Below are positions 24,652 through 32,231 of a stretch of DNA of 34,657 bases, one piece after another (position 1 is the stretch's first letter; every line of letters starts with the position of its first letter). The translations under genes and the position numbers were made by a program. The stretch comes from Azospirillum sp. Lineage in GTDB: Bacteria > Pseudomonadota > Alphaproteobacteria > Azospirillales > Azospirillaceae. Location: assembly GCA_027486405.1 (NCBI GenBank), contig JAIXPD010000042.1, positions 1 through 34,657 of the forward strand, read 5' to 3'. The notes beneath the pieces are model-generated. The model ran no database searches and was not told the DNA's origin. It saw only the letters and a list, made by a program, of their open reading frames with translations.

Positions 24652-25488
24652 ATGAGCGAGGCCACAACAAACGGGGGCGATCTGGCCGGGCGGCGCATCC
24701 TGGTCCCGGAAAGCCGGGATTTGGAGCTGTTCGCCCGGATGATGGAGCAGCATGGTGCGGTGTGCGTGCGTTGCCCGATGGTCAAGATCCTCGATCTCGA
24801 CGACCCGGCCCCGGCGCGGGATTGGTTGGATCGGCTGCTGGCCGGTGCCTTCGACGATGTGATCCTGCTGACCGGCGAGGGGCTGCGCCGTTTGATGACC
24901 GTCGCCCGCGCCGATGGGCGGGAGGCGGCGGTGGTCGCGGCCCTGGGCCGTGTCCGCGTGTTCGTGCGCGGGCCGAAGCCGGTGAAGGCGCTGCGGGAGT
25001 TGGGGCTGTCCGCCCACCGGGTTGCCCCGGCCCCGACCACCGACGGCGTGATCCAGGCGCTGGCGGAGGAGGATTTGACCGGGCGGACGGTGGGGGTGCA
25101 ACTGTATCCCGACAACCCGAACGCCGCGCTGCTCGACGCGGTGCGCGCGCGGGGCGGGATGCCGGTGGCGGTCACGCCCTACCGCTACGCCTCCGATTCG
25201 GAGACCGGCGCGGTGGAGGACGCAATTCGCGACCTTGCGGCGGGTCGCTTCGATTTCGTCGCCTTCACCGCGTCGCCCCAGGTGCGCCGCTTGCAGGAGG
25301 TGGCGGAGTCGCGCGGCCTGCTCGACGCGTTGCGCAACGGTTTGGCCAACACCCGCATCGCCGCCGTCGGGCCTGTGGTGGCCGACGCTGTGGTGGCTCT
25401 GGGCGGGACCGTGGCCGTCGCGCCGGAATCCACCTTTCACATGAAGCCGCTGGTCAACGCCATCCGCGATTTGCTGGCGCGGGGGTGA
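24652..25488 (+). CDS. hemD: Uroporphyrinogen-III synthase-like protein (HemD family)
   Basis: This 278-residue protein has the two-lobed HemD pattern: ILVPESRDLELFARMMEQHGA at the N-terminus, VRGPKPVKALRELGL in the middle, LTGRTVGVQLYPDNP, FDFVAFTASPQVRRL and a C-terminal TRIAAVGPVVADAVVALGG. HemD closes hydroxymethylbilane with ring inversion to uroporphyrinogen III. No hemC or hemE is nearby; the only partner is pmtA, 2 bp upstream. It may therefore be a second, specialised HemD-type copy rather than the housekeeping one. The low conservation of the family leaves the exact function open. Confidence 0.78.
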   Translation: MSEATTNGGDLAGRRILVPESRDLELFARMMEQHGAVCVRCPMVKILDLDDPAPARDWLDRLLAGAFDDVILLTGEGLRRLMTVARADGREAAVVAALGRVRVFVRGPKPVKALRELGLSAHRVAPAPTTDGVIQALAEEDLTGRTVGVQLYPDNPNAALLDAVRARGGMPVAVTPYRYASDSETGAVEDAIRDLAAGRFDFVAFTASPQVRRLQEVAESRGLLDALRNGLANTRIAAVGPVVADAVVALGGTVAVAPESTFHMKPLVNAIRDLLARG

Positions 25489-25501
25489 GTATCCCCCGCC
25501 C

Positions 25502-25669
25502 TCAACCGCCGATGTCGTTGCGGAACAGCTCCAGATCCAGATGCTCCATCCGCATCCGGCGTTGACCGGCGGGCTTGCGGATGAAGGGGCGGCGCAGCGG
25601 CCGCCGCAGGGCGGCGCGGGCGCGGACGATCAGCGAGGTGCAGCGGGCGGTGATGGTCGTGGTGCGCAT
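25502..25669 (-). CDS. Possible small basic protein (55 residues)
   Basis: The ATG at 25669 opens a 55-residue frame beginning MRTTTITARCTSLIVRARAA and continuing with an Arg-rich centre (RRPLRRPFIRKP, RRMRMEHL). AGGA lies about 10-13 nt upstream, and third positions are GC-rich as in real genes. It is convergent with hemD (14 bp apart). There is no recognisable family, signal or membrane segment. It could be a genuine small nucleic-acid-binding or membrane-associated protein, or a chance frame in GC-rich DNA. Confidence 0.35.
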   Translation of the reverse strand: MRTTTITARCTSLIVRARAALRRPLRRPFIRKPAGQRRMRMEHLDLELFRNDIGG

Positions 25670-25834
25670 GTCCGACTCGTCCTCAATACAGGGGCAAGGG
25701 TGGTCGTGAGGCAGGCTCCTATCCAATCACGCGACCATGCGCCCGGCGTGTGACCGTTTTGGTCTCCGTTCGATGGCGAAACCGTGTCACACCGCGCAAG
25801 ACCGTTGCTTGGGGCATGAAAAGCTTTGGGCATG

Positions 25835-25869
25835 AAAAAGGGCGGGGACTGTGGGTCGCCCGCCCTTTT
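25835..25869 (-). terminator. Intrinsic terminator downstream of ccoG
   Basis: AAAAGGGCGGG (25836-25846) pairs perfectly with CCCGCCCTTTT (25859-25869) around a 12-nt loop. On the minus strand the stem is followed by a T-run (complement of 25839-25835), a good intrinsic terminator 22 bp after the ccoG stop. The plus-strand side also ends in TTTT, so it may work both ways. Confidence 0.85.
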
Positions 25870-25890
25870 GTCTGTCGATGACGGGATGCG

Positions 25891-27402
25891 TCAGTTCGCC
25901 GGGCCGAGGAAGACGCTGTCGCGGCTGTTGCGGTCGGCGGCGGCCTTGTCGGACAGGTGGAAGGTCATGGGCAGGGAGGTGGCCGTCACGCTGGCGCGCG
26001 GGGCGGTGACATAGACGCGGTAGGTGGCGACGCTGTCGGGCGAGGCGGAGATGGTCGCCGTGTGGTCCTTGGCCTCGGCACTGTCGGTTTCACCAATCAC
26101 CTTGATCTCGGCCCCCGCAACGCCGCTGACCGTCATCGCATAAGTGCGGGACTGGCGGGTCTTGTTGGCGACCTTGAAGGTGTAGGCGTTGCGGATGCTG
26201 CCGTCGGACAGGGTGACGAACAGCGGCGCGCGGTCGCGCAGCACGGTGATGTCCAGGCGCGGGCGCAGGGCAAAGCTCCACGCCATCGCGCCGCCGACCA
26301 CCAGCAGCAACAGGCCGTACATGATGATGCGCGGGCGGATCAGACGCCACTGATAGGTCTTGCCGGAGGCGCGGGTTTCCTGGGCGGCCAGCGAATCGAA
26401 CTGGATCAGCTTGGGCGGCAGGCCCTGGGCGATCATGATGCTGTCGCAGGCGTCCACGCACAGGCCGCAATTGATGCAATCGGCCTGTTCGCCGGTGCGC
26501 ACGTCGATGCCGACCGGGCAGACCTGCACGCATTGGCCGCAGTCGATGCAGTCGCCAAGGCCCTTGGCCCGCCGCTCTTCCCAGCTTTCCGATTTGCGTT
26601 TCGGCGCGCGGTTGTCGCCCCGGTCGGCGCGGTAGGTGACGACGAGGCTGTGCTCGTCCAGCATCGCGCTTTGGAAACGCGGCCACGGGCACATGTAGGT
26701 GCACATCTGCTCGCGCGTCCACCCGGCCATCATATAGGTCATGCCGGTGAACAGCGCGAAGAAGCTGACCGCCTCATACGACGCGTTGAAGGTGATCAGT
26801 TCGTGCGCCAGGGTCGGGGCGTCGGCGAAAAAGGCGACGAAACCAAAGCCGGTGACGACGCTCAACGCCAACCACGCCGCGTGCTTGCCGGTTTTGCGGG
26901 CCAGCTTCTGCGCCGTCCAGGGGGCCTTGTCGCCCCGGATGCGCTCGGCGCGGTCGCCTTCGAACAGCCGTTCGATCCACACGAACAGATCGGTCCACAC
27001 GGTTTGCGGGCAGGCGAAGCCGCACCACACCCGTCCGGCCAGCGCGGTGGCCAGGAACAGGCCCAACGCCGCGACGATCAGCACGCCGGTCAGATAGTAA
27101 ATCTCCTGCGGCCAGATCTCGATCCAGAAGATGAAGAAGCGCGGGGTGCTCAGGTCGAACAGCACGGCCTGGGCCGGGGCGTCGCCGCCGCGTTCCCAGC
27201 GGATCCAGGGGGCCAGATAGAACAGCGCCAACAGGACGACGAAGGTGACGGTTTTGATCCGCCGGTACAGGCCCTTCACCGCCTTTGGGTGGATTTTCTT
27301 CTGGCTTTCGAACAGCACGACCTTTTCGGCGGGGGCGGGGGCTGCCGCCGCTTTTTTGCTGGTCTTGTCCGTCGCGGGCTGAACGATGCTACCGTCTGGC
27401 AT
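25891..27402 (-). CDS. ccoG: Cytochrome c oxidase accessory protein CcoG (FixG/RdxA)
   Basis: This 503-residue inner-membrane iron-sulfur protein is needed for copper handling during cbb3 oxidase assembly. It has about five membrane segments. Two CxxxCP-type motifs (C127-C131, C234-C238) are present. Two 4Fe-4S clusters are marked by C285-x2-C288-x2-C291-x3-C295 and C309-x2-C312-x2-C315-x3-C319, and an Ig-like C-terminal domain follows. ATG 27402 begins the usual Ala/Lys-rich N-terminus; an upstream in-frame start would run into promoter sequence. No ccoNOQP or ccoHIS genes are in the window. An FNR/FixK-type box lies about 65-78 bp upstream of the start. Confidence 0.95.
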   Translation of the reverse strand: MPDGSIVQPATDKTSKKAAAAPAPAEKVVLFESQKKIHPKAVKGLYRRIKTVTFVVLLALFYLAPWIRWERGGDAPAQAVLFDLSTPRFFIFWIEIWPQEIYYLTGVLIVAALGLFLATALAGRVWCGFACPQTVWTDLFVWIERLFEGDRAERIRGDKAPWTAQKLARKTGKHAAWLALSVVTGFGFVAFFADAPTLAHELITFNASYEAVSFFALFTGMTYMMAGWTREQMCTYMCPWPRFQSAMLDEHSLVVTYRADRGDNRAPKRKSESWEERRAKGLGDCIDCGQCVQVCPVGIDVRTGEQADCINCGLCVDACDSIMIAQGLPPKLIQFDSLAAQETRASGKTYQWRLIRPRIIMYGLLLLVVGGAMAWSFALRPRLDITVLRDRAPLFVTLSDGSIRNAYTFKVANKTRQSRTYAMTVSGVAGAEIKVIGETDSAEAKDHTATISASPDSVATYRVYVTAPRASVTATSLPMTFHLSDKAAADRNSRDSVFLGPAN

Positions 27403-27466
27403 GGCGGGGCCTGGATTCCGGGTCTGTGAGCGACACGGACCATAGGCGCACGCCACGTGGATTCAA

Positions 27467-27480
27467 TTGACCGTGGTCAA
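27467..27480. promoter_or_regulatory. FNR/FixK-type box upstream of ccoG
   Basis: TTGACCGTGGTCAA has the form TTGAC-N4-GTCAA and extends to ATTGACC/GGTCAAT. This is the CRP/FNR-family anaerobox pattern (consensus TTGAT-N4-ATCAA). It is centred about 71 bp upstream of the ccoG start codon, suitable for activation under low oxygen, as known for cbb3 oxidase genes in alphaproteobacteria. Confidence 0.75.
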
Positions 27481-27612
27481 TGGGTTCTCACGAAAAAGCC
27501 GCACTGTATTTGCGGTTTCTTTGGGCGGTGCGGACAATCCGCGTTTCCGCCACGCGTGATACGCCGCTGGACGGCCATCCTCAAGCCTCTTGTTGCGACG
27601 CAACATACCGTT

Positions 27613-28050
27613 CTACGGATAGTGTGTTGAGGCCACAATCAGGGCGATGTAGCGTCCGGCCTTGCCCAGCGTGACCAGCGCCAGAAACAGCCGCCAGTCC
27701 ACCCGCAGGATTCCGGCGACCAGGGTCAGCGGATCGCCGATCACCGGCAGCCACGCCAACAGCAGCGACCACACGCCAAAGCGCTGGAACCAGCGGGTGG
27801 CCCGATCAAGCATCGACGCCGAGACGGGAAACCAACGACGGCCTTGAAAACGCATCAGAAAACGGCCCAACGCCCAGTTTGACGCCGATCCCAGAACGTT
27901 GCCCGACGTGGCCGCCAGCACCAAAAGACCGTCGCTGTAACCGCCCGTCCGATGCAGGGTGATCAGCAAAAGTTCCGATTGCGCAGGCAGCAGGGTGGCC
28001 GCGACCAGGGCGGACAGAAACAGGCCCGCATAGGCGGCGATGTCTGTCAT
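27613..28050 (-). CDS. YqaA-family small membrane protein (DedA/VTT-like)
   Basis: This 145-residue integral membrane protein has about four hydrophobic segments. It begins MTDIAAYAGLFLSALVAATLLPAQSELLL, and has a central GNVLGSASNWALGRFL and a C-terminal LPVIGDPLTLVAGILRVDW, all typical of YqaA proteins related to the DedA/SNARE-associated (VTT) group. Members are thought to act in membrane lipid or osmotic homeostasis, but no reaction is established. It lies between ccoG and the helix-turn-helix gene, all on the minus strand, with its own upstream terminator separating it from the latter. Confidence 0.9.
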   Translation of the reverse strand: MTDIAAYAGLFLSALVAATLLPAQSELLLITLHRTGGYSDGLLVLAATSGNVLGSASNWALGRFLMRFQGRRWFPVSASMLDRATRWFQRFGVWSLLLAWLPVIGDPLTLVAGILRVDWRLFLALVTLGKAGRYIALIVASTHYP

Positions 28051-28167
28051 GGGGGGAGCGCCTTGATCCGGTGGCGGTGGGGGGTCTTAAACCGGTGGGT
28101 TGACGCAAAGGCAAGCGGAAAAAACGGGCAGGGGCCACGCGCGCCACGCACCGCTGTGCGGGCATAA

Positions 28168-28201
28168 AAAACCCCGCTCCGGCAGATCGGAGCGGGGTTT
28201 T
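28168..28201 (-). terminator. Intrinsic terminator downstream of the helix-turn-helix gene
   Basis: AAAACCCCGCTCCG (28168-28181) pairs perfectly with CGGAGCGGGGTTTT (28188-28201) around a 6-nt loop. On the minus strand it follows the helix-turn-helix gene stop by 31 bp and ends in a run of at least five Ts (complement of 28170-28166). It separates this gene from the YqaA gene. Confidence 0.9.
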
Positions 28202-28232
28202 GAAAGGCGATGACACCCAAAGGTGCCGCCGA

Positions 28233-29033
28233 TCACTGCGGACGGCGGGACGCCCGGTGCGCTGGGATGGGAATCGGGCGGATCGCCTGTTCTTCCCGGC
28301 GGCTGGCCGACATGTCGATTTCAATCCGTGACAACGCCTTGCGCAGCTCGTGCACGGTTTCGGAGAGGGCTTGGATCGTGCCTTCGGCGGGTTGTTGCCG
28401 CCAGCCGCGATAGGCGTTGATGCACGCCTTGGCGGTGTCGCGCAGACGGCCTTCCACCGCGTCCACCGGCGCGGACGCCGAGGGGGCTGCGGTCGGGGCA
28501 CCCACCGCCGGAGCGGAGGAGGACGCCGTCGGAGCCGATGCGGCGGGAGCGACCGGTCGGGCCGCTTCCACCGTCGGCGCGGGCTGCGGAGCCGGTTCCG
28601 GGCGGTTGAGGCGCAGCGTTTCCGTGGCGGGGGCCGCCGCCGGAGCGGGGGCCGCTGGCTGTGGCGCAACCGCCGGGGCGTCGTCCGCGCGCGCGTCGGC
28701 GGGGCGTGTCAGACGCTGGCGGGGCCGGGTGGCGGGCGCGCGCTCGGTCCCGGCCTCAACCGCTGGCGCTGGAGCCGTCTCGACAACCGGGGGCTCGGCC
28801 GCCGGAGCGTCGGGAGCGGCGTCGGGTTCGACGTTCAGTTCGCCCTGACCGGCGGCGGCCTCGGCCTTCTTGATGATATAAGAAATCGCGCTCGGCGTGC
28901 ATTCGAACTCACGCGCGATGGCGGACAGGGTCACGCCACCGTTGTAACGCTCAAGAATTTCCGGCCAAGCCGATTGAGGAATTCGGCCGCGCTTTTTCGG
29001 CGACTCCGATTCGCTCCCGCTGTCTGCGCTCAT
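28233..29033 (-). CDS. Helix-turn-helix protein with a long Pro/Ala linker
   Basis: This 266-residue protein has a compact N-terminal helix-turn-helix (about residues 15-60: KRGRIPQSAWPEILERYNGG, then TLSAIAREFECTPSAISYII). A disordered Ala/Pro-rich linker of about 140 residues follows, and then a C-terminal helical segment (RLRDTAKACINAYRGWRQQP, then SETVHELRKALSRIEIDM). I know no characterised member. A DNA-binding or sigma-factor-like role is plausible. I prefer ATG 29033: the 12 codons before it, back to ATG 29069, mostly end in A or T (for example GAA, AAA, TCA, CTT, ATA), unlike the gene body. It is divergent from the GT2 gene. Confidence 0.8.
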   Translation of the reverse strand: MSADSGSESESPKKRGRIPQSAWPEILERYNGGVTLSAIAREFECTPSAISYIIKKAEAAAGQGELNVEPDAAPDAPAAEPPVVETAPAPAVEAGTERAPATRPRQRLTRPADARADDAPAVAPQPAAPAPAAAPATETLRLNRPEPAPQPAPTVEAARPVAPAASAPTASSSAPAVGAPTAAPSASAPVDAVEGRLRDTAKACINAYRGWRQQPAEGTIQALSETVHELRKALSRIEIDMSASRREEQAIRPIPIPAHRASRRPQ

Positions 29034-29439
29034 TATATCGCTCGGTTGCCAAAGTGATTTTTCAGTCATTCGTCAGCATGGGTCGCCGGGTCGTGCGCTG
29101 TTCACGCATGGATATGCGATCACGTGCATCAACAGCATGGGGCGTCACGCTGGCGAGTGATGTTTTCGGTACCGATGACTATCGGAAACTCCTGCTGAAA
29201 ATGCCAGCATAACTTTGCACGGAGTCACGAATTTGTCGTGCTTTTGGGTCGGAGGGTGGACGGATCGTTTTTAAAACCCCCGACGGATCGGGGCTTTCAA
29301 AACATCGTGCCGTCGGCAGGCCGACCACAATTCCGATCCCATTGCGGGGTGCGCGGGGCTGATCCGGCGTTTTTCCACCCCTTTTCCTCTACCGTTTGCG
29401 GCGTTGCGGGAGTATTTTGCCGCCCGTTCGACGAATGGG
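29034..29439. other. Divergent intergenic region with terminator-like hairpin
   Basis: About 400 bp, AT-richer than the flanking genes, holding the promoters of the helix-turn-helix and GT2 genes. It contains a TGCTG/CAGCA hairpin near 29193-29209 and a GC-rich hairpin flanked by A/T runs at 29277-29293. No open frame here looks coding. Confidence 0.55.
29277..29293. terminator. Terminator-like hairpin in the divergent region
   Basis: CCCCGA (29278-29283) pairs with TCGGGG (29288-29293) around CGGA. It is flanked by TTTTTAAAAC on the left and CTTTCAAAAC on the right. It lies about 150 bp upstream of the GT2 gene on its own strand, so it cannot end either neighbouring gene. It would fit the end of a small RNA or an attenuated leader. 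Confidence 0.35.
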
Positions 29440-30195
29440 ATGGCCACAGTGAGTATGATTTCGGAAGGCCGACCGCCGGTTCGGTTGTCGGTGGTCGTTC
29501 CGGTTTTCAACGAAGCCGACAATGTCCTGCCTCTGCTGGACGAGATCGAGCGGGCGTTGACGCCGCTGGGCGGCTTCGAAGTGATTTTCGTGGACGATGA
29601 ATCCGACGACGACACCCAGGCCCGTTTGGCCCCGGCGGTCGCGGCGGGTCGTCTGCGCGTGCTGCGCCATCGCAACCGCTCCGGCCAGAGCGCGGCCGTG
29701 CGCACCGGGGTGAAGGCGGCGCGCGGCGAATGGGTGGTGACGCTGGACGGTGACGGGCAGAACGACCCGGCCGACATCCCGGCCCTGTTCGCCCTGGTGT
29801 CCACCGGTCGGGCCGGTGCGCCGGTGTTGGTCGGCGGCATTCGCAAAAAACGGCAGGACAGCCTGTCCAAGCGGGTGGCGTCGCGTTTGGCCAACGCCGT
29901 CCGCCAATCCTTGTTGCAGGATGGCTGCACCGACAGCGGTTGCGGGTTGAAGCTGTTCCGTCGCGACGCCTTTTTGGATTTGCCGTTTTTCGGCGCGATC
30001 CACCGCTTCTTGCCCGCCCTGTTCCGCGCGCACGGCCATCCGGTGGCCTATGTGCCGGTCAATCACCGGCCGCGTGAACGGGGTGTGTCGAAATACACCA
30101 ATTGGCGGCGCGGTTTGATCGGCGTCGTCGATCTGCTGGGCGTCTATTGGTTGAAGCGGCGGACCAAGCAATCCCCCGTCACCGAAGATCTGTAA
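29440..30195 (+). CDS. GT2 family glycosyltransferase, polyprenyl-phosphate sugar synthase type
   Basis: The protein is about 251 residues, a GT-A fold enzyme of the dolichol-phosphate mannosyltransferase/ArnC type that transfers a sugar from a nucleotide donor to a polyprenyl phosphate. Visible are LSVVVPVFNEADNV, FVDDESDDDT, the metal-binding LDGDGQNDP, and the acceptor-side CGLKLFRRDAF and HRPRERGVSKY. It has no C-terminal membrane pair, unlike ArnC, so it resembles short DPM1-type enzymes. Starts at 29440, 29455 or a TTG at 29404 are possible. It leads a three-gene module with LAB_N and a GT39 transferase that would use its lipid-linked sugar. Confidence 0.9.
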   Translation: MATVSMISEGRPPVRLSVVVPVFNEADNVLPLLDEIERALTPLGGFEVIFVDDESDDDTQARLAPAVAAGRLRVLRHRNRSGQSAAVRTGVKAARGEWVVTLDGDGQNDPADIPALFALVSTGRAGAPVLVGGIRKKRQDSLSKRVASRLANAVRQSLLQDGCTDSGCGLKLFRRDAFLDLPFFGAIHRFLPALFRAHGHPVAYVPVNHRPRERGVSKYTNWRRGLIGVVDLLGVYWLKRRTKQSPVTEDL

Positions 30196-30222
30196 GACCG
30201 TCGCTCACACGGACATCCGACC

Positions 30223-30537
30223 ATGCTTGATCGCGCCATCGCCTGGTTTCACGACCAGAGCACCACAGACCTGATTTGGATCGGTCTGGGTTTCTTCGCG
30301 CAGTTTCTGTTCATGATGCGCTTCGTCGTTCAATGGATCGCCAGCGAACGCGCCCGCCGCAGCGTGATGCCGGAGGTGTTTTGGTACTTCTCGATCGGCG
30401 GCGGCATCCTGCTGCTGGCCTATTCGGTGTACCGCGTCGATCCAGTCTATATGTTCGGCCAGGGGTTGGGCCTCATCATCTATTTCCGCAATCTTTATTT
30501 CGTCTGGAACAACAAGGCGGCGGGGAGAGAGGCGTGA
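30223..30537 (+). CDS. LAB_N domain membrane protein (lipid A biosynthesis N-terminal domain)
   Basis: This 104-residue protein consists only of the LAB_N domain, with three short membrane helices. Motifs are FFAQFLFMMRFVVQWIASER, VMPEVFWYFSIGGGILLLAY and DPVYMFGQGLGLIIYFRNLY. The exact function is not known, but the domain is repeatedly found between a GT2 gene and an ArnT-like gene, as here, in lipid A sugar-modification clusters. Its TGA overlaps the GTG start of the downstream gene (GTGA). It starts 27 bp after the GT2 stop. Confidence 0.92.
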   Translation: MLDRAIAWFHDQSTTDLIWIGLGFFAQFLFMMRFVVQWIASERARRSVMPEVFWYFSIGGGILLLAYSVYRVDPVYMFGQGLGLIIYFRNLYFVWNNKAAGREA

Positions 30538-32207
30538 CCGACCGTCTGCCGCTTTACGCCTACGCGCTGTTGGCGTTGCTGAGCGTCGGGCTGTTCCTGC
30601 CCGGCTTCGCCAGCCTGCCGCCGTTTGACCGGGACGAGGCCCGCTTTGCGCAGGCCTCCTCCCAGATGCTCGACAGCGGCAACTACGTCGACATCCGGTT
30701 CCAGGAGGAAACCCGCTACAAAAAGCCGGTCGGGATTTATTGGTTGCAAAGTGCCTCCACCGCCATCGCGTCGTCGGTGGTCGACGACGCCAAGGTGATC
30801 TGGACTTACCGCATCCCATCCTTTCTCGGCGCGCTGGTCGCGGTTTTGGCCAGCGCCTGGACGGGCGCGCGGCTCTTTGGTGGGTTGGCTGGGTTTCTGA
30901 CCGGTCTGATGATGGCCTCCTGCGTGGTTTTGGGGGTGGAAGCCCGGATGGCCAAGACCGACGCGGTTCTGCTGGCCACGGTGGTGATCGGGCAGGCGGC
31001 GTTGGCGCACCTGTATCTGACCCGCGCGCAAGACCCGCCCACCGGGCGCGCGGCCTGGCGGATCCCGGCGCTGTTCTGGGTGTCGGCGGGCCTGGGGATT
31101 CTCATCAAGGGGCCGATCGTCCTTCTGGTGTCGGGCAGCACGCTGCTGGTGCTGGCGCTGTGGGATCGCAAGGCGGCCTGGATGGCGCGGCTGAAGCCGG
31201 TGGCGGGGTTGGGCATCGTGCTGGCCATCGCCGCCCCCTGGTTGATCGCGATCGCGATCAAGACCCAGGGCGCGTTCTTCGCCGAATCCGTCGGTCACGA
31301 CATGCTGGGCAAGGTCGCCGGTGGGCAGGAGGGCAAGGGCCTGCCGCCGGGTTACTATCTGCTCAGCTTCTGGGTCACGTTTGCTCCTTGGTCTTTTTTG
31401 GCCTTGCTGGCGGTTCCCTGGGCGTGGGCCAAGCGCCAAACGGACGCCGTGCGGTTCTGCATCGCCTGGATCCTGCCGAGTTGGCTGGTTTTCGAAGCGG
31501 TGCCGACCAAGCTTCTGCATTACACCCTTCCCGTGTTTCCGGCGATTGCCGCGCTGGCGGCGGCGGCCCTGCTGGATCGTTTCGGGCGCACGGCCGCGCA
31601 CCCGCGTCGGCTGGTGACGGCGGCGGCGGTCGGGCTGGGGGCCTTGGGCTTCGGTGCCCTGACCTTGGCGGTGGCGGTGATTCCGTATCTGGTGGATCGG
31701 CGGATCGACCCGGTCGGGCTGGCGCTGGTCCCGGCGGTGGCCGGGCTGTTCGCCCTGTCGGTGCGTGGGCTGCTGCACGCCCAGCTCCGCTCCGGTGTGT
31801 TGGCCGGTTTGGGGGCGGCTGGGCTGCTCTACGCCGGAACCTATGGCGTGGTTCTGCCCGCGATCGACGGCGTGTGGGTCAGCCGACAGGCGGCGAAAGC
31901 GGTGGCGGCGACCCAGCCCTGCCCGAACTCGGTCGTCGCCTCGGCGGGCTATTCCGAGCCGAGCCTCGTCTTTTTGCTGGGAACCGCGACCAAGCTGGTT
32001 GGCGGCGGTGCGGCGGCGGCGCATCTGGTGGCCGATCCCGCCTGCGCCCTCGCCCTGGTGGAGGATCGCGAGGAGGCGGCGTTCCGCGCCGTCACCGATC
32101 CGGCCTTCGGCCTGCGCGGCCCGACGCGTTTGGCCGAAATCAACGGATTCAACTACAACACCGGCAAGCGCGTTCACCTGACCCTGTACGGCCGTCCTGG
32201 AAGCTGA
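30534..32207 (+). CDS. ArnT/PMT-like GT39 glycosyltransferase (lipid A sugar transferase candidate)
   Basis: This 557-residue polytopic membrane protein has about 11-12 hydrophobic segments. The first periplasmic loop carries the catalytic acidic motif PPFDRDEARFAQ (D32, D34, E35), as in ArnT and other GT-C enzymes. KKPVGIYWLQ follows, as in ArnT relatives. A soluble C-terminal tail ends SLTLYG-like. It should transfer a sugar from a polyprenyl phosphate, made by the upstream GT2, to lipid A or another envelope acceptor. The GTG start at 30534 follows GGGGAGAG and overlaps the LAB_N stop. No aminoarabinose-synthesis genes are nearby, so the sugar is unknown. Confidence 0.92.
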   Translation: MTDRLPLYAYALLALLSVGLFLPGFASLPPFDRDEARFAQASSQMLDSGNYVDIRFQEETRYKKPVGIYWLQSASTAIASSVVDDAKVIWTYRIPSFLGALVAVLASAWTGARLFGGLAGFLTGLMMASCVVLGVEARMAKTDAVLLATVVIGQAALAHLYLTRAQDPPTGRAAWRIPALFWVSAGLGILIKGPIVLLVSGSTLLVLALWDRKAAWMARLKPVAGLGIVLAIAAPWLIAIAIKTQGAFFAESVGHDMLGKVAGGQEGKGLPPGYYLLSFWVTFAPWSFLALLAVPWAWAKRQTDAVRFCIAWILPSWLVFEAVPTKLLHYTLPVFPAIAALAAAALLDRFGRTAAHPRRLVTAAAVGLGALGFGALTLAVAVIPYLVDRRIDPVGLALVPAVAGLFALSVRGLLHAQLRSGVLAGLGAAGLLYAGTYGVVLPAIDGVWVSRQAAKAVAATQPCPNSVVASAGYSEPSLVFLLGTATKLVGGGAAAAHLVADPACALALVEDREEAAFRAVTDPAFGLRGPTRLAEINGFNYNTGKRVHLTLYGRPGS

Positions 32208-32220
32208 CGGGCGTACAGGG
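32182..32220. terminator. Inverted repeat between convergent GT39 and mak genes
   Basis: CCCTGTACG (32182-32190) and CGTACAGGG (32212-32220) are perfect 9-bp arms around a 21-nt loop. It overlaps the end of the GT39 gene (stop at 32205-32207), and mak ends at 32232 on the other strand. Its position suggests a shared transcript end. There is no T-run. Confidence 0.4.
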
Positions 32221-32231
32221 GGCGGGGTGGG

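Noticed and set aside
25957..27429. Plus-strand open frame of 490 codons opposite ccoG
   Set aside because: The opposite strand encodes CcoG with all cluster cysteines; the antisense translation is rich in Gly, Asp, Arg and Gln without any motif.
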